Source: RYN-428 sp035551995
Lineage (GTDB): Bacteria > Planctomycetota > Phycisphaerae > Tepidisphaerales > Tepidisphaeraceae
DNA length: 26,248 bases
NCBI GenBank assembly: GCA_035551995.1
Contig: DASZME010000029.1
Location: 1-26,248, forward strand
Reading direction: 5' to 3'
Below are positions 15,952 through 24,259 of the stretch, piece by piece. The notes beneath the pieces are model-generated. The model did no database searches, was not told the origin of the DNA, and worked only from the letters and a program-made list of their open reading frames with translations. How positions within the stretch are numbered: position 1 is the first letter of the stretch; the number at the start of each line of letters is the position of its first letter. A program made the position numbers and the translations under genes.

Positions 15952-16521
15952 TCACGGCGATCGCAGGATCGGCGCCGTGGTCGGCATGGTCCGCGTGTGG
16001 TGGAAGGGAGGCCGGGCGGCGACAAGCACCGTGGCGATGATCGCGATTCCAAACGTCAGCTTGGTAAGGATTCCGAACAGCCGGCCCTTGGCCGCGCCAA
16101 AGCCGACGCGGAGCGAGGCGCCGACTTCGGTCCCGCCCCACAATTCGCCCACGATCGCGCCGACGAAGGCGCCAAAACAGACGCCGAAAATGGAGCCGAT
16201 TATGGGAATCGGTATGATCGCCGCGAAGAAAATGCCGCCCACGACGCTTCCGATGACCGCGCCCCAAACTCCGCGCCGGCTGGCGCCGGCTTTTCTGGCG
16301 CCCGCTCCCATCACAAGAAACTCGACCAGTTCCGCGAGTCCTGCAATCACGATCGCCGCGCCGATAGTTTTTAAGGCAACATATGCGCCGCCGGTGACGA
16401 TGGCGTAGACAATCGTTGCGACCACCATCAGCCACAGTCCGGGCGCCCCCAGAAGATTGATGTAAAGGCCGGCGATCAGCGCGACCGCCAGGAGCGCGTA
16501 AAGCAACCAGTGAACGAGCAT
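15952..16521 (-). CDS. DUF456-family membrane protein
   Basis: This 189-residue protein is almost wholly hydrophobic, with about six membrane segments (about 4-22, 26-45, 50-70, 86-105, 107-126 and 150-168). The Gly-rich pattern LGAPGLWLMV near the start, and the repeated glycine-zipper-like helices with GAVIGSVVGGIFF and GAIVGELWGG, match the DUF456 family of small bacterial membrane proteins with no known function. GGAG lies about seven bases upstream of the ATG. It is the first gene after the clpC terminator and probably heads the unit with the GroES-like gene. The very Gly-rich helices suggest tight helix packing. No catalytic residue stands out. Confidence 0.85.
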   Translation of the reverse strand: MLVHWLLYALLAVALIAGLYINLLGAPGLWLMVVATIVYAIVTGGAYVALKTIGAAIVIAGLAELVEFLVMGAGARKAGASRRGVWGAVIGSVVGGIFFAAIIPIPIIGSIFGVCFGAFVGAIVGELWGGTEVGASLRVGFGAAKGRLFGILTKLTFGIAIIATVLVAARPPFHHTRTMPTTAPILRSP

Positions 16522-16567
16522 CCATCACTCCGGAACAAGACGTCGCGGTACGACCTCGTACGATGCA

Positions 16568-16602
16568 AGAAACGCCCGAGTCTTATCGACCCGGGCGTTT
16601 CT
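16568..16602 (-). terminator. Probable terminator of clpC with alternative stem
   Basis: Complementary 11-base arms at 16568-16578 and 16592-16602 enclose a 13-base loop between clpC and the DUF456 gene. The left arm, extended to 16580, can instead pair with a 13-base perfect partner at 16635-16647. On the plus strand the hairpin is followed by TTTT, whereas on the minus strand the T run is short. It is best placed to end clpC transcripts. Confidence 0.6.
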
Positions 16603-16732
16603 TTTAGTCACAAATCAGAGCAGTTGTCAGATTGCTCGGGCGTTTCTCCGTTTAGCGGCCCCGCTTGCGGGTCGTTTTTCGCGACGCAAGGTCGCTACGC
16701 CAACATGAGAAATGCTCCCGAAGACGCATTCG

Positions 16733-19252
16733 TCAGGTCGCGTCCGATGCGGCCGTCGCCAGTTGCGGCGTCGCCTTTTCCGCCTTCACGGCTTCAAAAT
16801 ACAAATGCTTCACGCCGGCGCCTTCATCTTTCACGGTGATCTTGATCAGATCTTTGCCCTTGAAGTTGCCACGAAGAATTTCTTCGCTCAATGGGTCTTC
16901 GACGTGCTGCTCGATCGCCCGGCGAAGGGGACGGGCGCCAAAGTCGGGGCTGGTGCCTTTGTCGATCAGGAAGTCCTTGGCTTCGGTGGTGATCTCGATC
17001 CGCAGGCCGTGATCGGTCAGGCGCTTGGTCACCTTCTTCAATTCCAACTCGACGACATGCTCGAGGTTGCCGCGGTTCAGCGGGCGGAAAACCACGACGT
17101 CATCGAGACGGCCGATAAACTCGGGTCGGAAGTGCCGTTCAATTTCCTTGGTCAGCAAATCCTTCATGTTCTGGTAATTGGCCTCTTCTTCCTTGCCCTT
17201 GTTTCGGGGACCGAGGCCGAACTTACCGGCGCCGCCGCTCTTGATGAGATCGGCGCCCATGTTACTCGTCATGATCATGATGACGTTTCGGAAATCGACG
17301 TGCCGGCCGAACGAGTCGGTCAGGCGGCCTTCTTCCATGATCTGAAGCAACATGTTGAACACATCAGGATGGGCCTTTTCCACTTCGTCCAGCAACACCA
17401 CGCTGTAAGGCCGACGCCGGATTCGCTCGGTCAGCTGGCCACCCTCCTCGTAGCCGACATATCCCGGCGGGGCGCCGATCAGTCGGCTGACATTGTGCTT
17501 CTCCATGTACTCGCTCATGTCGATGGCGATGAGCGCGTCTTCGTCGCCGAACATGAACTCGGCAAGGGCCTTGGACAGCAATGTTTTCCCGACCCCGGAC
17601 GGACCGAGGAAGAGGAACGATCCCATCGGGCGGTTCGGATCTTTCAAGCCCGAACGAGCCCGGCGGATGGTTTTCGACACCGTCTTGATCGCTTCGTCCT
17701 GCGAGACAACCCGCTTGTGAAGCTCTTTTTCCAATTCGAGCAGACGCTGTGCTTCTTCCTTTTCAAGGCGCGTGAGGGGAACGCCGGTCATCTTGCTGAC
17801 CACTTCGGCGATCACTTCCTCGTCGACCACGCCATCCACTTCCTTGGATTTGTCGCGCCACTGCCGCTGCATTTCTTCTTTCTTGGCGCGGAGGGATTCG
17901 GCCGAATCGCGCAATCGAGCGGCTTCTTCGTACTCGGCGTTTTTCACCGCCTCATCCTTCTGAATGCTCAATCGCTCGATCTGCTCCTCAAGCTCGGCGA
18001 GATTCGGCGGCTTGGTCATGCTGCGAAGCCGAATGCGGGCGCCGGCTTCGTCCAACACGTCGATCGCCTTGTCCGGCAATGCTCGGCCCGTTATGTAACG
18101 ATCCGACATTTCGACGGCGGCTTCGAGGGCGGCATCGAGAATTTGAACGCGGTGATGCGCCTCGTAACGATCGCGCAGACCCTTGAGAATTTCCAGCGCG
18201 TCCGCCTTGGAAGGAGGATCGACGGTGATCGGCTGGAATCGGCGGGCCAGGGCCGCGTCTTTTTCGATGTACTTGCGATACTCATCGAACGTGGTGGCGC
18301 CGATGCACTGAATTTCGCCGCGCGACAAGGCAGGCTTAAGCACATTGCTTGCGTCTATGGCGCCTTCCGCGCCGCCGGCGCCGACGAGCGTATGCAGTTC
18401 ATCGATGAACAAAATCACATTTTTGGCGCGACGAACTTCGTTCATCACCGCCTTGATGCGTTCCTCGAATTGTCCGCGATACTTGGTGCCGGCGACCATC
18501 ATCGCCAGATCGAGCACGACGATCCTGCGGTCATGCAGAATCTCCGGGACGTTGCTGGAGATGACCATCTGGGCCAGGCCCTCGACGATGGCCGTCTTCC
18601 CGACGCCCGCTTCACCAAGAAGCACGGGGTTGTTCTTCTGCCGACGGCAGAGGATTTGAATGACGCGCTCGATTTCGTTTTTGCGGCCGATAACCGGATC
18701 GAGTTGCCCCTCGCGGGCCAGCTCGGTCAGATCGCGTCCAAAACTATCGAGGGCGGGAGTTTTGCTCTTGCCCTTTTGACTTTTGTTTTCCTGTGCGGGT
18801 TCTTCGGTTTCCACACCTGCTCCTAGAAGGTTGAGAACCTCTTCCCTGACTTCTTCCAACTTCAGATTCAGATTCATGAGCACCTGAGCGGCCACGCCGT
18901 CGTGCTCGCGTAATAGACCCAGCAAAAGATGTTCCGTTCCCACATAGTTGTGGTTCAGGTTTCGGGCCTCTTCGATCGCATACTCGATGACTTTTTTCGC
19001 CCGGGGCGTTTGCGGCAACTTCCCCATGGTCACCATATCCGGGCCGCTCTTGACGAGCTTCTCGACCTCGAGGCGAACCTTGCGGAGGTCCACGTCGAGA
19101 TTTTTCAGCACGTTGGCGCCCACGCCGCTGCCTTCCTTCACCAGTCCAAGCAAGATATGCTCGGTGCCGATGTATTCGTGATTGAATCGCTGGGCCTCTT
19201 GGTTGGCGAGGGCCATCACTTTGCGAGCCCTGTCCGTAAACCTTTCGAACAT
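16733..19252 (-). CDS. clpC: ATP-dependent Clp protease ATPase subunit ClpC
   Basis: ClpC is a Hsp100 AAA+ unfoldase that feeds substrates to the ClpP protease. The 839-residue protein has two N-terminal Clp_N repeats (1-145), AAA module 1 with Walker A GEAGVGKT (213-220) and Walker B LFIDE (281-285), and a middle coiled region with a UVR-like part (about 425-460). AAA module 2 follows, with Walker A GPSGVGKT (550-557), Walker B VLLDE (619-623) and sensor 2 FGARPLRR (771-778). A loop with GKFGLG (about 676-681) is a likely ClpP contact. The start at 19252 has GGAG seven bases upstream. An ATG six codons earlier is less likely. It has no mcsA/mcsB/ctsR neighbours, unlike Firmicutes operons. 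It is followed by a terminator and then by a separate unit that includes a GroES-like protein. Confidence 0.97.
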   Translation of the reverse strand: MFERFTDRARKVMALANQEAQRFNHEYIGTEHILLGLVKEGSGVGANVLKNLDVDLRKVRLEVEKLVKSGPDMVTMGKLPQTPRAKKVIEYAIEEARNLNHNYVGTEHLLLGLLREHDGVAAQVLMNLNLKLEEVREEVLNLLGAGVETEEPAQENKSQKGKSKTPALDSFGRDLTELAREGQLDPVIGRKNEIERVIQILCRRQKNNPVLLGEAGVGKTAIVEGLAQMVISSNVPEILHDRRIVVLDLAMMVAGTKYRGQFEERIKAVMNEVRRAKNVILFIDELHTLVGAGGAEGAIDASNVLKPALSRGEIQCIGATTFDEYRKYIEKDAALARRFQPITVDPPSKADALEILKGLRDRYEAHHRVQILDAALEAAVEMSDRYITGRALPDKAIDVLDEAGARIRLRSMTKPPNLAELEEQIERLSIQKDEAVKNAEYEEAARLRDSAESLRAKKEEMQRQWRDKSKEVDGVVDEEVIAEVVSKMTGVPLTRLEKEEAQRLLELEKELHKRVVSQDEAIKTVSKTIRRARSGLKDPNRPMGSFLFLGPSGVGKTLLSKALAEFMFGDEDALIAIDMSEYMEKHNVSRLIGAPPGYVGYEEGGQLTERIRRRPYSVVLLDEVEKAHPDVFNMLLQIMEEGRLTDSFGRHVDFRNVIMIMTSNMGADLIKSGGAGKFGLGPRNKGKEEEANYQNMKDLLTKEIERHFRPEFIGRLDDVVVFRPLNRGNLEHVVELELKKVTKRLTDHGLRIEITTEAKDFLIDKGTSPDFGARPLRRAIEQHVEDPLSEEILRGNFKGKDLIKITVKDEGAGVKHLYFEAVKAEKATPQLATAASDAT

Positions 19253-19799
19253 GTCGTCTCCTGTTGGCATCTCCGGTTGGTCGGGGGTATTGAGCCCGGC
19301 CCCTCATCGAGAAGTCTTGCAGTGAGTTTTCAATCTCACGCTCAAATACTACACCCGCCGAAAGTCGAATCAAGCAAATGCAGGGCCGACTGGGTGATCG
19401 ACCAATCGTTTTGGGGCAACGCCACCGTTTAACGCGAGTTTCGATAGCCACAGGGCCACTATCGGTCCGAGGCCAGGTGCTCCAGTAGCAACATCCGAAG
19501 CGCTCTTGCGGCAGTCATGGCAGCCGAGGAAGGCAGCTTCTTCGCCGCAATTAACCCAACTTATATGCGAACACGATATTACCGAACAAAACTCTACCCC
19601 AGATTAGCATTTTTGCTTAAAGTCATTCCGTTGTTAAGCCGCAGGATGCACGGAACCGAAAATGAGTGTAGAATAACATCCACGACCGCGCTTATCGTGG
19701 GGTTGCCAGGGACCGGCATGAAAATCAAGCTCCGCAGGCTATAATGCCCGGCGGTTACGCAGAGCCGGCAAGCGCCCCGATTTTTGAAAGCCTTAATAT
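19253..19799. other. Intergenic region between divergent clpC and radical SAM gene
   Basis: This 547-base stretch holds no gene I can support. A 75-codon plus-strand open frame (19517-19744) lacks a ribosome binding site and any motif. It contains the candidate clpC promoter (19346-19373), a short hairpin with arms 19322-19326 and 19335-19339 at the expected clpC transcript start, and another with arms 19442-19447 and 19459-19464. The 19560-19680 part is more AT-rich than its surroundings and could contain the promoter of the radical SAM gene. Confidence 0.5.
19346..19373 (-). promoter_or_regulatory. Candidate sigma70-type promoter for clpC
   Basis: On the minus strand TTGATT (19373-19368, four of six -35 bases), a 16-base spacer and TAGTAT (19351-19346, four of six -10 bases) would start transcription near 19339. 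The leader to the clpC ATG would be about 87 bases and would open with a small hairpin. I see no CIRCE or CtsR-type operator. Confidence 0.38.
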
Positions 19800-21056
19800 A
19801 TGAAACTTGCAACGCTTGGTCGACTCGCAGTGAAGCACGTTCGCAATACCGTCGCCGAGGAAGTGTACATCAAGACCGGCAAGGATTTTACGCGACCCGT
19901 CAGCGTATATGCCATCGTCAACGAGCGATGCAATTATAAGTGCAAGTATTGCGAATACTGGCGCCTGCCCAACTACGTCGACGAAATGACCACCGAAGAG
20001 TGGACCAATGCGCTGGTCTCGCTCAAGGAATTCATCGGGCCGTACCACGTCGAATTTTCCGGCGGCGAGCCATACATCAAAAAGGGCTTCCTCGACATCT
20101 GCAAGGCCTGCCATGACAACGGCATCAACTGGGGCGTAACGACCAACGGGTCGGCGTTCAGCGAAAAGATCATTAATCAGACGCTCGATCTCAAGCCTTT
20201 CAACATCAATATGTCGATGGACTCGCACATCGCCGAGATCCACAACTACGCGCGCGGGATTGAAGGTTCGCTCGAGAAGATTACCAAGGGCATTCAAATG
20301 CTGATCGCCGAGCGGAACCGCCGCGGGATGGATTTCCCGGTCATCATCAAGCCGGTCGTGCACAAACTGAATTACAAGTATCTGCCGGATATGGTGGATT
20401 GGGTGAAGCAGCTTGGCGCGACCGCCATCAACATGCAGCCGGTCGATCGCTGGTCGGGCGAAACCTTCGACGAGCTTTGGATCGGCGAAGCGGACATTCC
20501 CGCCCTGGAAGAAGTGGCTCAGGAACTACTCCGTCGCAAGCGGGCCGGCGATCCGATTCTAAACAGCGAACTGCTCCTGAATTCCTGGGGTAAGCATTAC
20601 CGCGAGGAAAAGGCGCCGGCGGACGTGATGCCGTGCAAGGTCGGCATGCGCAACTATTTCATCCGCACCAACGGCGACGTGGAAGTCTGCTGGTATTTCC
20701 CGCCGATCGGCAACGTCAAGACGCAAAGCGCCCGGGACATTTGGTACAGCGACCTTGGTACCGATCGCCGGGCCGAAACCACCGCCTGCGAAAAGCTGTG
20801 CCTTTACACGTGCCTTTCACAGAAAACCGTGCTCGACAAGGCGAAGATGGCCGTCACCCTGTTGACCGGCAATCGCGGCAAGAACCACAGCAATCGCAAT
20901 GAATCAGTGCAGAATCTCGAGGTGAAGCACGACAAGAACATTCACCTGCCGATCCTAACGCCCGTCGGCGGCCACCCCAAGGCCGACAATCGCGTGCAAC
21001 ATCCGTCGCTGGATCAGTTACGGGCGAACCGCGCCCCGAAATCGACCGCCGTCTAA
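19800..21056 (+). CDS. Radical SAM/SPASM-domain enzyme of unknown substrate
   Basis: This 418-residue protein carries the radical SAM iron-sulfur motif C-x3-C-x2-C as Cys44, Cys48 and Cys51 (NERCNYKCKYCEYW), and the SAM-contacting GGEP at 88-91. A C-terminal SPASM-like region offers additional cluster ligands: Cys279 in MPCKVG, Cys297 in GDVEVCW, and Cys330, Cys334 and Cys338 in ACEKLCLYTC. Such enzymes commonly modify peptides, proteins or sugars with one or two auxiliary clusters. After the last Cys there is an 80-residue hydrophilic extension without motifs. It stands alone, with clpC divergent on one side and a 341-base gap on the other. I found no precursor-peptide gene, and there is no export or lipid-synthesis neighbour. 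The ATG at 19800 has only a weak upstream purine stretch. Confidence 0.88.
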   Translation: MKLATLGRLAVKHVRNTVAEEVYIKTGKDFTRPVSVYAIVNERCNYKCKYCEYWRLPNYVDEMTTEEWTNALVSLKEFIGPYHVEFSGGEPYIKKGFLDICKACHDNGINWGVTTNGSAFSEKIINQTLDLKPFNINMSMDSHIAEIHNYARGIEGSLEKITKGIQMLIAERNRRGMDFPVIIKPVVHKLNYKYLPDMVDWVKQLGATAINMQPVDRWSGETFDELWIGEADIPALEEVAQELLRRKRAGDPILNSELLLNSWGKHYREEKAPADVMPCKVGMRNYFIRTNGDVEVCWYFPPIGNVKTQSARDIWYSDLGTDRRAETTACEKLCLYTCLSQKTVLDKAKMAVTLLTGNRGKNHSNRNESVQNLEVKHDKNIHLPILTPVGGHPKADNRVQHPSLDQLRANRAPKSTAV

Positions 21057-21397
21057 AGGACGGTCGCATACCGCGGGCGCCCATTTCGAGGGACGACGAA
21101 GAATCGGATTCATTGCGACGTTTATCCCTTCTTCGCAATCACTCGCGACGTCGTCAGGGAAGGTTAGGCGGACATAATCGCTTCGTCGCTTAGATCGATG
21201 CAATCGATTCCGTAGGAGTGGGTGGGCGTATTCGCCCACCTTACAATGCGAAGCGTCGCCGTACATTTCGGCGAAAGAGCAGGATCTCCCCGCCCATTGT
21301 CGAGCGCTCTTTCATATATTGCCGATTTGCGGCGGTTGCCTTGACTCTCGCTGGCGGCGCTCACATACTTCGTCGGTCCTGCGAGGAGTGAATCCCT
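21057..21397. other. Intergenic region with REP-like hairpin
   Basis: There is no supported gene. A small hairpin with arms 21049-21053 and 21059-21063 brackets the stop codon of the radical SAM gene. A stronger one, preceded by GTAG, is listed separately at 21212-21240. The last bases contain the GAGGAG ribosome binding site of the isomerase gene. I cannot name a promoter. Confidence 0.5.
21212..21240 (+). repeat. Single REP-like element (GTAG plus hairpin)
   Basis: GTAG at 21212-21215 is followed by a perfect 8-base-pair hairpin: GGTGGGCG at 21221-21228, a 4-base loop, and CGCCCACC at 21233-21240. A GTAG tetranucleotide ahead of a GC-rich hairpin is the architecture described for REP elements mobilised by RAYT (REP-associated tyrosine) transposases. 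Only one copy is visible in this window and no RAYT gene is present, so it might instead be a simple transcription-stopping hairpin. Confidence 0.45.
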
Positions 21398-21400
21398 TTG
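21383..21400 (+). promoter_or_regulatory. Ribosome binding site selecting a TTG start
   Basis: GAGGAG at 21383-21388 lies nine bases before the TTG at 21398. That TTG opens directly into a lipoprotein signal peptide (MKRIVGAVVV), so this non-ATG start is well supported. Confidence 0.65.
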
Positions 21401-22804
21401 AAACGTATTGTCGGCGCCGTCGTGGTTGGAATGTTTGCTTTAATCGGTTGCGGCGAGAATGGTCCGCCGCCGGGAGGGGATTTGCGCGCGAGCTCGGGGA
21501 ATCTCTCGGCTCCGCAGGCGCCGGATCGCGGCGCCGGGCAGGCGAACGCAACTCCGCGGACCAATCCCCCCGCTCTGAGCCTCGGCGTCAGTCCGGTCGC
21601 GGGGATGGACGACGCCGTCGTGACCGTGAACGGCACCCCGCTGACGATGCGGCAACTGGTTGGGCCGCTGATCGAATCGCACGGGCTGACCATCCTGCTC
21701 AACCTCGTTCAACTCGAATTGGCGCGCGAAGACGCGGCCAAAAATCATATTGTCGTTACCGCCAAGGATTTTGAGGACGAGCGAGAATCGACCCTGGAAC
21801 GGCTCTGTAAAAACTCGGACGAAAGCAAATATCTCGACGCCATCGACAAGGCGACCGCAAGGAAGGACTTTGCCGAAGCCGACAAGGTTCGCAAGCAGTT
21901 GCGGGCCGAGCGCGAGGAGTTCCTGACCCAGTTCCTGGACAATCAGCACGTGGACCGGGTCGAGTTCGACATCGTGCTTCAGATCAATGCCTACCTGCGA
22001 AAGATCGCCGAGCCGCAATTGGTCGGGCGCATCGGGGACGAGGCGTTGCATCGGGCTTTCGGCCAGATGTACGGGGAAAAAATTCACGTCCATTACATCG
22101 AGTTGGGGAACCTTGACGAAGTAGGGCAGGTGAAGCGGCGGCTTGCGGCCGGCGATCGATTTGAAGACATCGCCCGCGACATGAGCCACAACACCGCTTC
22201 CGGCGCCCTCGGCGGCGATTTGCCCGCGTTCAGCCGCCAGTCCACGAGTCCGCCGGATGTATTCAAAGATATGGCTTTTAGCTTGAAGGACGGCGAGGTC
22301 AGCGACGCCCTGGTATTGGATAAGACGTATATTCTTATCAAACGGATCGCGTTAATCCCGCCCAAGCACGTGAAATTCGAAGCCGAAAAGCAGGTGGTTT
22401 ACAACACGTTGTATTCCCGCCTGCTGGAGACGGTCGTCAAGAAGCTCAAGCAGGATCTGGCGGCACAGGTGATTCCGTCGATGCATTTCGCCGATCCGAA
22501 TTCGGTCCTCGCGATTCAGTTCAGGGATCGAACCAGCCGGGTGCAGGCCGAGGCGGAAAAGAAGGCCAAAGAGGATCTTGAGCGTCATCAGCAACTGATC
22601 AACCCCCTCAAGGCCGGCCCCGCGCAGCCGACGACCGACGAGACGACGCGGCCCGCGCCCGCGACGCGCGCCGCGCCGCAGGCCGAAGGCGCCGCGGCGG
22701 GTGAACGGCCACCGGCGACCAAGCCGGGGCCCACTACTTTGCCCGACGCGCCCAGGCTTGTGCCGGATGCCCAGCCGGCCGTCCTCCCGGCAACAGGCAA
22801 GTAA
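21398..22804 (+). CDS. PpiC/SurA-type peptidyl-prolyl isomerase lipoprotein
   Basis: This 468-residue exported foldase has a signal peptide with lipobox A-L-I-G-C (Cys18), a Pro/Gly/Ala-rich linker to about residue 70, a SurA-like N-terminal helical domain (about 72-215), and one parvulin-type PPIase domain (about 226-318). The domain shows VHYIEL, AAGDRFEDIARDMSHNTASGALGGDLPAF and the closing DGEVSDALVLDKTYILIKRI. The helical stretch at about 120-175 is highly charged and may form a coiled coil. After about residue 380 comes a charged helix, then a Pro/Thr/Ala-rich tail of about 70 residues with TTRP- and TKPGPTT-like units. It would sit on a membrane outside the cytoplasm and assist folding of exported proteins. 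The start is a TTG. It stands as a single gene. Confidence 0.92.
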   Translation: MKRIVGAVVVGMFALIGCGENGPPPGGDLRASSGNLSAPQAPDRGAGQANATPRTNPPALSLGVSPVAGMDDAVVTVNGTPLTMRQLVGPLIESHGLTILLNLVQLELAREDAAKNHIVVTAKDFEDERESTLERLCKNSDESKYLDAIDKATARKDFAEADKVRKQLRAEREEFLTQFLDNQHVDRVEFDIVLQINAYLRKIAEPQLVGRIGDEALHRAFGQMYGEKIHVHYIELGNLDEVGQVKRRLAAGDRFEDIARDMSHNTASGALGGDLPAFSRQSTSPPDVFKDMAFSLKDGEVSDALVLDKTYILIKRIALIPPKHVKFEAEKQVVYNTLYSRLLETVVKKLKQDLAAQVIPSMHFADPNSVLAIQFRDRTSRVQAEAEKKAKEDLERHQQLINPLKAGPAQPTTDETTRPAPATRAAPQAEGAAAGERPPATKPGPTTLPDAPRLVPDAQPAVLPATGK

Positions 22805-22956
22805 TACCCCGGCGAGCAAAGTCGTTCGAACCATCGCGAATCGCTCGCGACGGCCACGTCCAATTGACGATCTTATCTTCCGTCGCCGCGCATGGAATCA
22901 GCGGCGGCGATCAAGTATTCTTCTCTCCCGTAATCGATCGAGAAAGTGAACCAGCC

Positions 22957-24201
22957 ATGAATAATCCACCGTTTAAGATTGACGTTTCCGCCCGGATCAA
23001 CCGGTTGCCGCCGTATTTGTTCGGCCGCATCAACAAGATGAAGTATGACAAGCGTGTTTCGGGCATCGACATCATCGATCTGGGGATGGGGAATCCGACC
23101 GATCCCACCCCGGACTGCGTCGTGGAAAAGCTGAAAGAAGCGTCGGCCGATCCGCGCAATCACCGCTATAGCGTCAGCAACGGCATTGCGGGGCTGCGGC
23201 GGGAAGTGGCGCTGAAATACAAGAAACTGCACGGCGTCACGCTCGATCCGGAAACCGAAGTGATCGCCACCATCGGATCGAAAGAAGGCTTCAGCCATCT
23301 CTGCCTGGCCATGCTCGGCCCCGGCGATACGGTCGTCGTCGGCGATCCCGCTTTTCCCATCCATATTTATGCCCCGGCGATGGCCGGCGCCAATGTGATC
23401 CGGGTGCCGCTGGGAAACGATCAGGCGTTTTTGGATCGGATCGAGCAGACGATCGAAGGGCTCTATCCGCCGCCCAAGATGCTGATCCTGAACTATCCGC
23501 ACAACCCGACCGCAATGACCATCGAGCCGATTTTCTGGGAAAAGGCGCTGGAGATGTGCCGCCGGCGAAACATCATGATCATCAGCGATTTCGCCTACGG
23601 CGAGATCAATTTCGACGGCTATATGGCGCCGAGCTTTCTGGCCGCCAACGGGTCCAAGGAATTGGGCGTCGAATTCACCACGATGTCCAAGAGTTACAAT
23701 ATGGCCGGTTGGCGCGTCGGTTTTTGCTGCGGCAACGCCGAGATCGTCAAGGCGCTGGCCACCATCAAAGGCTACTATGACTACGGCATGTTCGCCCCCA
23801 TCCAGATCGCCAGCGTGGTGGCGATGCGCGAATGCGATACGACGCCGATCGAGCAGAGCCGGGTTTACCAGGAGCGCCGGGATGAAGTTTGCCGCGGCCT
23901 CGATCGCATCGGGTGGACGTACGATAAGCCCAAAGCCAGCATGTTCGTCTGGGCGAAAATCAACCCTGACCATTACAAACCCGGCGAGGGATCGATCGAT
24001 TTTTGCCTTCGCATGATGGACGAAGCCGAAGTCGCCCTAGCCCCCGGCAGAGCCTTCGGCGAACATGGCGAGGGATATGTGCGAATCGCGGTCGTCGAAA
24101 ATGAGCAGCGCCTCCGGCAGGCGATGCGAAACCTCGAGCGCACGCTGGCGCCGCGGCTTCCCAATCCGAAGCGGCAAGTGGCCGTGAACAACGCCGAATG
24201 A
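22957..24201 (+). CDS. Class I PLP aminotransferase, AlaC/DapL-like
   Basis: This 414-residue pyridoxal-phosphate aminotransferase has the AlaC-type opening RINRLPPYLFGRIN and DLGMGNPTDPTP. PLP contacts are NYPHNPTA (179-186, Asn183), Asp211, the Schiff-base Lys245 in TMSKSYNMAGWRVGF, and Arg253. AlaC-type enzymes transaminate pyruvate/alanine with glutamate, while close relatives (DapL, MetC-linked and LL-diaminopimelate aminotransferases) act in lysine synthesis. With asd elsewhere in the window and no dapC/dapE here, a DapL role is possible but not shown. I chose the ATG at 22957 because the family N terminus begins there. A longer frame starts at 22864. Its ribosome binding site is weak (GAGAAAG). 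The gene converges with the YqgE gene across a hairpin. Confidence 0.92.
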   Translation: MNNPPFKIDVSARINRLPPYLFGRINKMKYDKRVSGIDIIDLGMGNPTDPTPDCVVEKLKEASADPRNHRYSVSNGIAGLRREVALKYKKLHGVTLDPETEVIATIGSKEGFSHLCLAMLGPGDTVVVGDPAFPIHIYAPAMAGANVIRVPLGNDQAFLDRIEQTIEGLYPPPKMLILNYPHNPTAMTIEPIFWEKALEMCRRRNIMIISDFAYGEINFDGYMAPSFLAANGSKELGVEFTTMSKSYNMAGWRVGFCCGNAEIVKALATIKGYYDYGMFAPIQIASVVAMRECDTTPIEQSRVYQERRDEVCRGLDRIGWTYDKPKASMFVWAKINPDHYKPGEGSIDFCLRMMDEAEVALAPGRAFGEHGEGYVRIAVVENEQRLRQAMRNLERTLAPRLPNPKRQVAVNNAE

Positions 24202-24259
24202 CGCCCGCCGCGATGCGAGCGCCCGGCGAATCACGTCACACTCCGCGGGCCATCGAGCA

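Noticed and set aside
16712..18826. A 704-codon open frame on the plus strand, antisense to clpC
   Set aside because: It mirrors the clpC codon pattern in GC-rich DNA. It has no recognisable domain and no ribosome binding site, and clpC on the other strand is complete and conserved along the whole length.
19322..19339. CIRCE heat-shock operator upstream of clpC
   Set aside because: The inverted repeat is only five bases long and does not match the CIRCE consensus TTAGCACTC-N9-GAGTGCTAA.
19517..19744. A 75-codon plus-strand frame upstream of the radical SAM gene, considered as a precursor peptide
   Set aside because: There is no ribosome binding site, leader-like region or Cys/Gly-rich core. 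It is basic and hydrophobic without pattern, and the frame ends 56 bases before the enzyme start.
22864..22900. Promoter starting with TTGACG before the aminotransferase
   Set aside because: The -35-like box is good, but no -10-like sequence lies 15-19 bases downstream.
22873..23973. A 366-codon open frame on the minus strand inside the aminotransferase gene
   Set aside because: It is a shadow of a well-conserved PLP enzyme, His/Asp/Arg-rich and without domain signature.
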